Origin: an uncultured Lachnospiraceae bacterium
GTDB lineage: Bacteria > Bacillota > Clostridia > Lachnospirales > Lachnospiraceae
Assembly (NCBI GenBank): GCA_902789735.1
Contig: CADAOZ010000005.1
Coordinates: forward strand, 62,001 to 126,000
Direction: 5' to 3'
DNA: 64,000 bases
Part shown: in pieces, positions 53,360 to 61,505 of the stretch
Numbering within the stretch: position 1 is the stretch's first letter
Layout: each line of letters opens with the position of its first letter
Notes under the pieces: generated by a model
The model's database searches: none
Told to the model about the DNA's origin: nothing
The model's input: only the letters and a program-made list of their open reading frames with translations
Translations under genes and position numbers: made by a program

Positions 53360-54064
53360 TTGACCAATCAGAGAAAAAACGCGGGCGGCTCTCATCGGAG
53401 CCCTGCGGACCGACCGCATAAAACAAATAGAAGGGCCGGAACCGGCAGACGGCGGAAGAAATCCGCAAAGCAGACGGCCTGCCATCTCCTGCGGATCCTC
53501 CTGACGCTGCTGGTCTGTATGACCGCCGCCCTCCTGACCGCCGCTGCCGCGGTATATTGTCTGGGCAGCGCGCGTTACAAAGAAAGACTCTCCGACCGGG
53601 TCCTGGACTATCGCCCGGATGTGGAAGCGGCAGCGGAAGAATGTGGTATTTCCGAATATGTCCCCTGTCTGCTGGCTATCATGCAGGTAGAGTCCAAAGG
53701 AAAGGGAGAAGATGTCATGCAGGCCAGTGAATCCATGGGCCTGTCGCCCAATACGCTGACAGCGGAGGAATCCATCCTGCAGGGCTGCCGGTATTTCGCA
53801 GAGCTTCTGCGCCGGGCCGAAACACTGGGCTGCGATACGGACAGCGTCATTCAGGCCTACAATTACGGAATCGGCTATCTGGATTATGTCGCGGTGGAAA
53901 ACGGCGTCCATACCCCTGCCCTGGCTGTGGAATATGCCCGGGGCCGGTCCGGCGGCAGACGGCAGCCCTATTTCCATCCCATTGCCATCCGGGCCAACGG
54001 AGGCTGGAAATACCGTTACGGAAATATGTTCTATGTACATCTGGTAAAAAGGTATCTGCCCTGA
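53360..54064 (+). CDS. CwlT-like lysozyme / lytic transglycosylase domain protein
   Basis: A 234-residue protein started at TTG with AGGAG six bases before. A basic N-terminus, one membrane helix (about 43-65; LLRILLTLLVCMTAALLTAA) and a lysozyme-like domain (about 80-234). The catalytic Glu is in IMQVESKGKGEDVMQASES, with the following YNYGIGYLDYV and the C-terminal Tyr-rich stretch as in the CwlT-type family (PF13702). It should cleave the glycan strand of peptidoglycan on the outer face. Free-standing lysozyme-like domains of this type are often found in conjugative elements, but no other element gene is near; divergent from the carboxypeptidase gene. Confidence 0.82.
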   Translation: MTNQRKNAGGSHRSPADRPHKTNRRAGTGRRRKKSAKQTACHLLRILLTLLVCMTAALLTAAAAVYCLGSARYKERLSDRVLDYRPDVEAAAEECGISEYVPCLLAIMQVESKGKGEDVMQASESMGLSPNTLTAEESILQGCRYFAELLRRAETLGCDTDSVIQAYNYGIGYLDYVAVENGVHTPALAVEYARGRSGGRRQPYFHPIAIRANGGWKYRYGNMFYVHLVKRYLP

Positions 54065-54086
54065 CCAATCGGATGATTTTTCTGTT

Positions 54087-54173
54087 TTTTCCACAGGGCA
54101 GCCGCTTTTGTCAACTATCTGTGCACCTGAAAAACCACTTTATCCACAATTCGAATGTGGATAAAGTGGTTTT
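54087..54173. promoter_or_regulatory. Cluster of DnaA-box sequences with an 18-bp palindrome
   Basis: An 18-bp perfect inverted repeat (54131-54148 and 54156-54173, loop ATTCGAA) contains TTATCCACA at 54140-54148 and its inverse at 54156-54164, both exact consensus DnaA boxes. TTTTCCACA at 54087-54095 is a one-mismatch box. The palindrome also ends GTGGTTTTA and may terminate the lysozyme transcript. No dnaA or dnaN gene is near. Confidence 0.6.
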
Positions 54174-54234
54174 AGGCCGCTTTTCGACAAACCCATGCGA
54201 TTGTATAAGGTTTCCAACCCGGTAATCTAGTAGA

Positions 54235-54368
54235 ATAGGGGTGGTGATGTATATGCTCCCTCATATACAGAGATCGACATATTCTCTCGTCAACTGTAGT
54301 TTACCTCAGTATCTCCAATCGATCTCACGCCAAAGGGCATCCCTCCTCATAACAGGATGCCCTTTTTT
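54235..54368 (+). ncRNA. Candidate C-rich small RNA
   Basis: A possible promoter (TTGTAT, 16 bases, TAATCT at 54201-54228) precedes a region of about 130 bases ending in a strong terminator: AAGGGCATCC pairs with GGATGCCCTT, then TTTT. An upstream hairpin TGTATATG/CATATACA has loop CTCCCT, and the terminator loop is CTCCTCATAACA. Such C-rich loops are complementary to Shine-Dalgarno sequences, as in the CU-rich small RNAs of Bacillota. A weak open frame through it runs antisense into pdxA and is not convincing. Confidence 0.5.
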
Positions 54369-54393
54369 GTGTTCATTTATTTCGAAGCCTGTA

Positions 54394-55398
54394 TTACAGG
54401 TCGTTTCTGAAATGGGGAGCGTAGCGGGCTGCCAGCAGAATGGCTTCGACCAGGCTGACTTCACCTGCGGTTCCCGTACCGGCAATATCAAACGCCGTCC
54501 CGTGATCCACGGAGGTCCGCAGGATCGGCATGCCGTTGGTCACAGAAATCGTCCTGTCAAAATCCAGGGTCTTGGCAGCGATATGTCCCTGATCATGATA
54601 CAGGGACAGGACACTGTTGTAACGTCCCTGAGCAGCCTGATGGAAAACGGAATCCGCCCCAATGGGGCCGGCCACCCGGTACCCTCTTTTCTGCAGTTCT
54701 TCTACCGCAGGCATGATCTCCCGTACCTCTTCCCAGCCGAACAGACCGTGCTCACCGCAGTGGGGATTGAGGCCCGCAATTGCCATGGTCCCTTCCGTTA
54801 CGCCCAGCCGCTGCAGCGCCCGGGTACATTCTTCGACACAGCTGATGATATTGTCTTTGGTAATCCGGTCCAGCATGTCCCGCAGGGACAGATGCCGGGT
54901 CAGGAAAAAGATCCGCATGCCGTTGGTCTCGAACATGGTCAGGGGGTTTTTCGTTCCGGTCAGGGCTCCGAAGATTTCCGTATGGCCGATATAGGGGATT
55001 TTGGCGGCCCGGAGCGCTTCCTTATTGATACAGGTCGTCGCGACCGCGTCTGCCTGGCCATCCATCGCCAGCTGTACGCTTTTTTCAATATATTCATAAG
55101 CGGCTCTGCCGCACATGGCCTGGATCTGTCCGAATGCAAAGGTATCCATGTCCACATTTTTCAGGTCGATCAGATTCAGGATTCCCTGCCTGTAATCTCC
55201 CTGGTCCGGGCTGTCCACAATATGGATCTGCAGATCCCTGCCGCAGATCCGGACCGCCTGACGGAGAATATTGCTGTCTCCCGTCACAATCACCCGGGCC
55301 GTATCCACCACCTCCGGTACGGCCATTGCTTTTACTACGATTTCAGGTCCTATGCCGGCAGGATCGCCGATCGGTACTGTGATCAGGGGTCTGTTCAT
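54394..55398 (-). CDS. pdxA: 4-hydroxythreonine-4-phosphate dehydrogenase family protein (PdxA)
   Basis: A 334-residue PdxA-family NAD-dependent dehydrogenase. VPIGDPAGIGPEIVVKA at the N-terminus, IGHTEIFGALTG in the middle, and the metal-binding histidines in FLTRHLSLRDM and SLYHDQGHIAAK are diagnostic, with GTAFDIAGTG near the end. Classic PdxA serves vitamin B6 synthesis; the PdxA2 branch oxidises four-carbon acid-sugar phosphates beside a DUF1537 kinase. Neither pdxJ nor a DUF1537 gene is in the window, so which role applies cannot be told. Confidence 0.9.
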   Translation of the reverse strand: MNRPLITVPIGDPAGIGPEIVVKAMAVPEVVDTARVIVTGDSNILRQAVRICGRDLQIHIVDSPDQGDYRQGILNLIDLKNVDMDTFAFGQIQAMCGRAAYEYIEKSVQLAMDGQADAVATTCINKEALRAAKIPYIGHTEIFGALTGTKNPLTMFETNGMRIFFLTRHLSLRDMLDRITKDNIISCVEECTRALQRLGVTEGTMAIAGLNPHCGEHGLFGWEEVREIMPAVEELQKRGYRVAGPIGADSVFHQAAQGRYNSVLSLYHDQGHIAAKTLDFDRTISVTNGMPILRTSVDHGTAFDIAGTGTAGEVSLVEAILLAARYAPHFRNDL

Positions 55399-55597
55399 TT
55401 CTCGTCCTCCTTTTGTATAACTGTCAGGCGATACCCTTTGCCGGTATCCGTACCATGTTTTCAGTGTATCATTTCCGGCGGCCGTCTGGGAATAGCGCCT
55501 TCACCCTTTCCCGCAGAATATTTGCCGGTAAAACCTTTCCCGTTCTGTACCGGTGAATTGACGCAAGTATGTTACAATAGAGGAAAAGGAGGTACCC

Positions 55598-56692
55598 ATG
55601 AAAGAGAATACAAGTACCGGATCCGCCCGCCGGTCCGGAAAAAAACGGATCCGCTGGATCGATCTGGCAAGGGCTTTCGGAATCATAACCGTCGTACTCT
55701 GTCACTGTGTGCATGAAATCTACCGGCTGCAGCTGACCTACATGTCTTCTCTGCATCGTACGGGAAGGCTGTTCGGCTTTGCCGCTTTTACGGCCGGCAG
55801 ACTGGGCGTTCCGCTCTTTTTGATGATCAGCGGATACCTTCTTCTGAACAGGACCTATACAGCAGACCGCTGCCGGTATTTTTTCCGCCATAATTTTCTG
55901 CGGCTGCTGGCCTGTACGGAGATCTGGTTCCTCTTCTACCATATATTCCTGTCCGTGACCAACCAGCAGGACTTTTCTCTGCGGGATATGCTGCTGGAAA
56001 TGCTGTTCATCAAGAACGGCAGCATCGGCCATATGTGGTATATGCCTGTTATTCTGGGCGTATACCTGCTGCTGCCCGCGGCCGCCAATGCCCTGCATTC
56101 TCTGGAACTGTCCAGCCTCAGGATTCCCTATATCATTGTCATGGCATACGCTTTTGCCTGTCCCGTCCTGGTGGTACTGGCCCAGACGGCCGGATGGCCT
56201 CCCCTGAGCCGGAAGTTCGAACTGGGCTTCTCCGGCGGAATTTACGGTCTGTACCTGGTGACCGGCTGGCTGATCCGCAGGGGCTTATTGAAAAAGATCG
56301 AGACACCTGTCCTGTGCTTTACGTCCCTGTGCGGCTTTGTGCTGACTGTCGGTCTCCAGTATTACGCCTACAGAAATCTGGTGGAGTACAATGTCTGGTA
56401 TGACTGCGGCCTTCTGATGATCTGCGCTGTCTGCCTGTTCGAACTGTTCTCCCGGATCCGCCGGGTACCGCTCTATACCGGGATCCGCTTTCTGTCCGGG
56501 CACGCTTTCGGTATTTATCTGATCCACTATCTGTTCATCCTGATCCTGGCCCCGGTCATCCGGCCTCTGTCAGTCATGCTGCCGGTCCGGGTCTTTCTGC
56601 TGTGGCTGGGTGTCCTGCTGCTGTCCTGCCTGCTCAGCCTGCTGATCTCCCGGATCCCCCGCTGCGGCAGATTCCTTCTCTATATGAAATAA
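55598..56692 (+). CDS. Acyltransferase family 3 membrane protein
   Basis: A 364-residue membrane protein of the acyltransferase-3 family (PF01757) with about ten helices. IRWIDLARAFGIITVVLCHC with the catalytic-type His near residue 38, LFLMISGYLLL and GHAFGIYLIHYLFI are typical. It probably O-acetylates a surface polysaccharide or peptidoglycan. AAGGAGG precedes the ATG; the MATE gene follows after 26 bases, so the two are likely co-transcribed. Confidence 0.88.
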   Translation: MKENTSTGSARRSGKKRIRWIDLARAFGIITVVLCHCVHEIYRLQLTYMSSLHRTGRLFGFAAFTAGRLGVPLFLMISGYLLLNRTYTADRCRYFFRHNFLRLLACTEIWFLFYHIFLSVTNQQDFSLRDMLLEMLFIKNGSIGHMWYMPVILGVYLLLPAAANALHSLELSSLRIPYIIVMAYAFACPVLVVLAQTAGWPPLSRKFELGFSGGIYGLYLVTGWLIRRGLLKKIETPVLCFTSLCGFVLTVGLQYYAYRNLVEYNVWYDCGLLMICAVCLFELFSRIRRVPLYTGIRFLSGHAFGIYLIHYLFILILAPVIRPLSVMLPVRVFLLWLGVLLLSCLLSLLISRIPRCGRFLLYMK

Positions 56693-56718
56693 AGGAAATA
56701 AATTAAAGGAGCTTTATT

Positions 56719-58071
56719 ATGTCAACAAAAGAAAATAAGATGGGCACCATGCCGGTCAAACAGCTGATCATCTCCATGTCACTGCCGATGATGATCTCCA
56801 TGCTGGTACAGGCCCTGTACAACGTAGTCGACAGCATCTTTGTAGCCCGTCTCAGTGAAGAAGCCCTGACCGCCGTTACCCTGGCTTTTCCGCTGCAGAA
56901 CCTGATGATCGCCCTGGGCTCCGGTACCGGTGTCGGTATCAACGCCCTCCTGTCCCGTTCCCTGGGAGAAAAGCGCTATGACCGGTCCGACGCGGCCGCG
57001 GCCAACGGTCTCTTCCTGACCTTCTGCAATTTCCTGGCTTTCCTGCTGATCGGTCTTTTCCTGACCGGCGCTTTTGTCCGTACCCAGACACAGGACGCGG
57101 AGATCATCGGCATGAGCGCCACCTATCTGCGGATCGTGACCTGTCTGTCTGCAGGACTGTTCTTCCAGATGACCTTTGAGCGTCTGCTGCAGTCTACAGG
57201 CCTGACCATTTACAGTATGGTCTCCCAGGCGACCGGCGCGATCGTCAATATTATTTTTGATCCGATCATGATCTTCGGCCTGTGCGGCTTTCCCAGACTG
57301 GGCGTAGCCGGCGCCGCCCTGGCCACGGTCCTTGGACAGACGATCGCCGCCTGTCTGGGCCTGCTCCTGAACCTGCGCTATAATAAGGAGATCCATTATT
57401 CTCTGAAAAAATGTCTGCGTCCGGAAGGGAGCATCATCAGCAAAATCTACGCGGTCGGCGTCCCTTCGATCCTGATGATGTCGATCGGCTCCCTGATGAC
57501 CTATCTGATGAACCGGATCCTGATTACTTTCTCCACGACCGCTACGGCCGTATTCGGTGTGTATTTCAAGCTGCAGAGCTTTTTCTTTATGCCGGTCTTC
57601 GGTATGAACAACGGACTGATTCCGGTCCTGGCCTATAATTACGGCGCCCGGAAAAAGGACCGGATTGATGAAGCCCTCCGCTTTTCCATCGGTCTTGCCA
57701 TAGGCATCATGCTGGCCGGAACGATCGCTTTCCATCTGATACCCGGCACTCTGCTGGGCTTCTTCAACGCCTCAGAGGAAATGCTGCGGATCGGCATTCC
57801 GGCCCTTCGGATCGTAAGCCTGTCCTTTACCATCGCCGGCGCCTGCATCGCCATGGGTTCGGTATTCCAGGCTTTCTCCGTCAGTACCTACTCCCTGATC
57901 ATCTCCATCTGCCGTCAGCTGGTCGTTCTGATCCCGCTGGCCTGGCTCCTTTCCCGTACCGGTGAGGTCACCATGGTATGGTGGGCCTTCCCCATGGCGG
58001 AGATCGTCTCCCTGATACTCTCCGTCTTCTTTTTCAGAAGAGTCTATCAGACCATCATCAGCCGTCTCTGA
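56719..58071 (+). CDS. MATE-family multidrug efflux transporter
   Basis: A 450-residue transporter with twelve predicted helices in two pseudo-symmetric halves. SLPMMISMLVQALYNVVDSI and the GTGVGINALLSRSLGEKR segment are family hallmarks, repeated in weaker form after residue 230 (FGMNNGLIPVLAYNYGARKK). It exports cationic drugs or metabolites with Na+ or H+. AAAGGAG precedes the ATG. Confidence 0.93.
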   Translation: MSTKENKMGTMPVKQLIISMSLPMMISMLVQALYNVVDSIFVARLSEEALTAVTLAFPLQNLMIALGSGTGVGINALLSRSLGEKRYDRSDAAAANGLFLTFCNFLAFLLIGLFLTGAFVRTQTQDAEIIGMSATYLRIVTCLSAGLFFQMTFERLLQSTGLTIYSMVSQATGAIVNIIFDPIMIFGLCGFPRLGVAGAALATVLGQTIAACLGLLLNLRYNKEIHYSLKKCLRPEGSIISKIYAVGVPSILMMSIGSLMTYLMNRILITFSTTATAVFGVYFKLQSFFFMPVFGMNNGLIPVLAYNYGARKKDRIDEALRFSIGLAIGIMLAGTIAFHLIPGTLLGFFNASEEMLRIGIPALRIVSLSFTIAGACIAMGSVFQAFSVSTYSLIISICRQLVVLIPLAWLLSRTGEVTMVWWAFPMAEIVSLILSVFFFRRVYQTIISRL

Positions 58072-58079
58072 GATTTTCG

Positions 58080-58122
58080 CGGGAGCGGAAAGACCTGGCT
58101 TTACCAGATCTTTCCGTTCCCG
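58080..58122. terminator. Bidirectional terminator between MATE gene and Bat operon
   Basis: An imperfect stem of about 18 bp (GGGAGCGGAAAGACCTGG side with CCAGATCTTTCCGTTCCC side) around CTTTA, followed by GTTTTCC on the plus strand. It overlaps the last codons of the TPR protein gene on the minus strand. Confidence 0.7.
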
Positions 58123-58988
58123 TTTTCCGCGCCGCCGTTCCCGCCATCGCTGCCGCCAGACTCTCCGGAAGCCTGTTCCCGGGCCTCTTCCCTTGCCTGC
58201 TCTCCTTCTTTCTGCTGCTGTTGCTGCTGGCGTTCTCTCTGAATATCCTTTTCCTGGGACTCCAGCCGGCGTTTGATCTTCTGTTCTTTGGCAGAGCTCC
58301 CGTTCTGCTGCTGCTGATTCTGCTGATCCTGCTGGTCCTGCTGATCCTGCTGGTTCTGGTCCTGCTGATCCTGCTGATCATCCTGATCATCCTGATCGCC
58401 CTGGTCCTGATCCAGCTTCTCTTTCAACTCCTCGATCTTTTTGTCGATCTCATTTTTAAGCTGCTGGGCTTCCGGGTCATGTCCGTCATTCTCATCCGTG
58501 GCGCAGCCCACCTCCAGCAGAACTTCTCTGGCTTCTTCCAGGATACTGATCGCGTACAGAATATCGTCATTGGTCTCCAGCCCTTCAAAATCAATCTGGC
58601 CGATCAGGGAAAGGGCCAGATTGACCCTGACATCGCATTCTTTCCCTTCCGGGATGTCCAGGGTCAGGGCATAACGGAAATAGGCCTCTGCCATTTCATA
58701 ATTTCCGGTCATATAGTATCCGTTCCCCACGTTATAGGCAGCGATATAGCCTTCCGGCCGGTTGATGGTCTGCACCAGGCGCTCTTCAGTCCCGACCTTA
58801 TATTCACCCTGCGCATACCGGCTCAGATAATACCGGTTGGTCAGATAACGCCAGGACAGGAATATGGCCGCGGCGGCGGTCAGCGCGGCCAGAAAGAGCA
58901 GCAGGAAGCTGATCCGGAAGGTTCTGCCGAAGGCAGCCATTTTTTTCCCGGTCTTTTTGAATTTTTCCGTGATTTTATCTGCTTTCAT
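58101..58988 (-). CDS. TPR protein with Gln/Asp-rich region, Bat operon (BatC-like)
   Basis: A 295-residue membrane-anchored protein. One N-terminal helix (about 26-46; FLLLFLAALTAAAAIFLS), then a TPR-like repeat region (about 70-165; YNVGNGYYMTGNYEMAEAYFRYALTLD), a charged helix, and a low-complexity stretch (about 200-240) of Asp and Gln from simple-sequence DNA. The C-terminus is Gln/Glu-rich and ends Gly/Asn-rich. TPR proteins close Bat-type operons in many bacteria. Start overlaps the preceding vWA stop by four bases. Confidence 0.8.
   Translation of the reverse strand: MKADKITEKFKKTGKKMAAFGRTFRISFLLLFLAALTAAAAIFLSWRYLTNRYYLSRYAQGEYKVGTEERLVQTINRPEGYIAAYNVGNGYYMTGNYEMAEAYFRYALTLDIPEGKECDVRVNLALSLIGQIDFEGLETNDDILYAISILEEAREVLLEVGCATDENDGHDPEAQQLKNEIDKKIEELKEKLDQDQGDQDDQDDQQDQQDQNQQDQQDQQDQQNQQQQNGSSAKEQKIKRRLESQEKDIQRERQQQQQQKEGEQAREEAREQASGESGGSDGGNGGAENGNGKIW
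58305..58405 (-). repeat. Simple-sequence repeat encoding Asp/Gln tracts
   Basis: CTG and ATC triplets (plus strand) alternate over about 100 bases, giving Gln and Asp codons in the TPR gene; a second shorter Gln tract lies at about 58211-58230. Prone to length change by slippage. Confidence 0.8.
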
Positions 58989-59935
58989 AGTCTGTCCCTG
59001 TAAATCAGCATAAATACTTCCATCAGCAGCAGGATCGCTGCCGGGATGGCGAACTTCCACGCGATATCAATGTAAGTGACCCCTTTTTTGTCACTGACGA
59101 CCGTACTGCTGGACTGTATGATCTTCTGCAGCAGGGGCTTTATGCCGGCGCCGGTGGCCGGATGGATATACTCCACTTTCAGATCTCCGGCAATCTGTTT
59201 GAGATTGCCCTCATCCATACAGGACACGGCGTCCTGCATGGTATTGGGATCCCGGAGCGTGTAGCCGACGCTCATTGTCGCGCCTTTTTCGGTTCCGTAT
59301 CCCAGGACCGCTCCGCCGTCTGTCAGCTCCGCCAGGGGCTGGAAAGATGTCAGCTCCGAACCATCCGTAATCTCCCCGTCGCTCATAAAAAAGACAACCG
59401 TCATCCGTCCCTTTTTGGTCCGGGAACGTTTGAGCATTTTCTCCATGTCCCCATAGGCCGTATTGAGGGAACTGCCTTTGGCATAGTCCCTGTCCGGAGG
59501 GAAGATCAGGTCCAGGGCATCCTCGACCGCTTCTGTATCCTGGGTATAGGGGGACATGACCATGGAGGTATTGTTAAAACGCACCAGGCCGTAACTGGCG
59601 CCCGGCAGTTCTTCCATGATCATACGGCAGTCACTGCGGACCTGGTCGATCCGGGTGCTCCCGTTCCTGCCGTCTTTGGCCCACATGCTGATGGTCCCGT
59701 CCACGACGAAAAGGACATCTACGTTTTTCGCCTCTGAGTTATAGAGCTTTTCCTCGGTCTTAAATCGGCAGGCTATGGCAAAGACCAGTCCGAAGATCAG
59801 GACCAGCCGGACCGCGGAAAAGATCTTCATGCCGGGATGCTCCGCACGCCGCAGTATATGCAGCAGCAGGAAGGCCAGCGGGATCCCCAGCAGAAACGCC
59901 AGGGCTATGATGGGTATAAGAGGTTCTTTGATCAT
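58985..59935 (-). CDS. vWA-domain membrane protein (Bat-like)
   Basis: A 316-residue protein with a hydrophobic N-terminus (two helices, about 8-28 and 40-57), a vWA domain (about 70-265) with MIDAS DGTIS, and a C-terminal membrane helix (about 290-310). This is the BatA/BatB layout, with the vWA domain outside or in the membrane-proximal space. The usual DxSxS is DGTIS here. Overlaps both neighbours by four bases. Confidence 0.85.
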   Translation of the reverse strand: MIKEPLIPIIALAFLLGIPLAFLLLHILRRAEHPGMKIFSAVRLVLIFGLVFAIACRFKTEEKLYNSEAKNVDVLFVVDGTISMWAKDGRNGSTRIDQVRSDCRMIMEELPGASYGLVRFNNTSMVMSPYTQDTEAVEDALDLIFPPDRDYAKGSSLNTAYGDMEKMLKRSRTKKGRMTVVFFMSDGEITDGSELTSFQPLAELTDGGAVLGYGTEKGATMSVGYTLRDPNTMQDAVSCMDEGNLKQIAGDLKVEYIHPATGAGIKPLLQKIIQSSSTVVSDKKGVTYIDIAWKFAIPAAILLLMEVFMLIYRDRL

Positions 59936-61038
59936 TTTCGCAATATTACTCCTATGATGGATGAAACAAGCAGGCTGACCAGGAGCACGGCGGCAGGAAT
60001 GACCGGCTGGTCCACCGCCCGGGTCTCCACGATCTCACCGGTGCTTTTAGCCTCTTCCTTCTGGATCGAGGCAACGATCTGGCTGCCCGGGAACGAATCG
60101 CTGGCGGAATAGAAGATTCCGCCGATGGATTCCACATCCCTGCGGTAGTTCTCTCCCAGCTGCAGATACTCTTCACGGGTAAAATCATCCTGCTCCAGAT
60201 CTTCCGGAAAAACCGCGTAGACTCTCACATCATGGGCCGCGCACAGTTCCATGGCGTCGCGAAGCTCGGCAATGGGCGTGGACCGGGCCATCTGACAGTT
60301 ATCCGTGACCATAATGATGGCGCGGGTCCTTTCCGCCTCCTCCAGTCGGGGAAAACTCATCAGGCAGGCGCATACGCCCTCGCCGATCAGGGAAGAACCC
60401 TTCATAAGATTGTTGACCAGGGTCGCGCCCAGCTCATAATCCAGCTTCCGTTCCAGTTCCTCATACAGTTCCTGTTTGTCCGGGGGAATGTCGCTGTAGT
60501 ATTCGTAGTCGCCGAATTCCTCCATATACTGCTTCTGCATGCGGAAGATCTCTTTCAGATCCTCCAGCTTCTCAATGACATATTCGTAGTCATCTGTCAT
60601 CGGCACATAAACGACGGACGTCGTATTGTAAATGCAGATGCCGAATCTGTCTCCATCCAGTCCCCGTACCATTTCCTCCAGGGAATCTACGATCTGATAA
60701 TTGATATCATAGATGGAATAGGATACGTCCAGACACAGGAAAATATCTCTTTTCTTTTCTTCCCCGCGTATGACCTCTGTCCTGAACGGCCTGGCAGCCA
60801 GGACCATCGCTGACAGGCAGGCCGTAATCAGGCTTGCTTCCAGCAGGAAGCTCAGCACCGCGTATATAGCACGGATCCTCTTATACTCGGGCAGAGACCG
60901 GATCAGTTCCGTATTGGCGGCCCGGGGACCGCCCTGGTAGCTGCTTCCGTTTTTCCTGCGCCGCAGGTGCAGGAGGATCAGGCCGGCGGCCAGAATCAGA
61001 GCGCCGGCAATCAATAGGATAGGTCGCATCAATGCCAT
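59932..61038 (-). CDS. vWA-domain membrane protein (Bat-like)
   Basis: A 368-residue protein: N-terminal helix (about 7-24), a second hydrophobic segment (about 58-82), vWA domain (about 97-320) with MIDAS DVSYS, and a C-terminal helix (about 345-364). A Glu/Tyr-rich insert (about 165-200, EEFGDYEYYSD) within the vWA fold is unusual. Together with the next vWA protein it is the paired BatA/BatB-like set. RBS AAAGG ten bases before the ATG. Confidence 0.85.
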   Translation of the reverse strand: MALMRPILLIAGALILAAGLILLHLRRRKNGSSYQGGPRAANTELIRSLPEYKRIRAIYAVLSFLLEASLITACLSAMVLAARPFRTEVIRGEEKKRDIFLCLDVSYSIYDINYQIVDSLEEMVRGLDGDRFGICIYNTTSVVYVPMTDDYEYVIEKLEDLKEIFRMQKQYMEEFGDYEYYSDIPPDKQELYEELERKLDYELGATLVNNLMKGSSLIGEGVCACLMSFPRLEEAERTRAIIMVTDNCQMARSTPIAELRDAMELCAAHDVRVYAVFPEDLEQDDFTREEYLQLGENYRRDVESIGGIFYSASDSFPGSQIVASIQKEEAKSTGEIVETRAVDQPVIPAAVLLVSLLVSSIIGVILRK

Positions 61039-61505
61039 GTCTGTATTGCCTTTCTTGTCTTTCGAATGGAGGCGCGGGCGTCCACCCTGGTCTTGCGGGC
61101 AAATTCCGGCTCATAGAATTCGCTGATCAGCTCCCGGAGTCCTTCCATATGAAGGGCGCGCATTTCGTTCAGGGTCAGCGGGCCGATCTCCCGGCCGCTG
61201 ATGTCAGACGCGAAGCCCCGGGCAATATCGCTCATTTCACGGTAGGCTTCCCGTACCGTGATGCTGCCGTCCAGCAGACGGTTCTCGGTCTGATCCAGTT
61301 TTTCCAGATACCTGACCCGGATACCGGCCAGCGTAACGGGATTCAATTCCCAGGTCCTTTCTTCTTTTGCCACTTCCGGCTTCTGATTCCGCTTCTTCCA
61401 GGCAAAGAAGAGCAGGGCGGCGGTCAGCAGCAGCAGGACCGGTACTGCTGCCATCCACCACAGGGAAAAAGCCATGGGCGGCTGCAGCTCAACTGTGAAA
61501 TCCAT
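61029..61505 (-). CDS. Small single-helix membrane protein of the MoxR-Bat operon
   Basis: A 158-residue protein with one membrane helix (about 17-36) and a cytoplasmic helical domain (VREAYREMSDIARGFASDIS, LTLNEMRALHMEGLRELISE). It resembles the DUF4381-type proteins found between DUF58 and vWA genes in MoxR operons, but I am not certain of the family. Start at MDFTVELQ after AAAGGAA; it overlaps the DUF58 gene by 17 bases and the vWA gene by 10. Confidence 0.75.
   Translation of the reverse strand: MDFTVELQPPMAFSLWWMAAVPVLLLLTAALLFFAWKKRNQKPEVAKEERTWELNPVTLAGIRVRYLEKLDQTENRLLDGSITVREAYREMSDIARGFASDISGREIGPLTLNEMRALHMEGLRELISEFYEPEFARKTRVDARASIRKTRKAIQTWH

Noticed and set aside
53360..54064. 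CwlT-like lysozyme as a sign of an integrated conjugative element
   Set aside because: No relaxase, VirB4, integrase or attachment repeats are in the window and base composition does not change.
54241..55716. 491-codon plus-strand open frame through the candidate small RNA and opposite pdxA
   Set aside because: Most of it is antisense to pdxA; a strong terminator at 54333-54368 would cut the transcript.
58985..61038. The Bat-operon vWA proteins as TerY-type partners of the kinase locus
   Set aside because: They have membrane anchors and sit in a MoxR/DUF58 operon, 12 kb away and separately transcribed.
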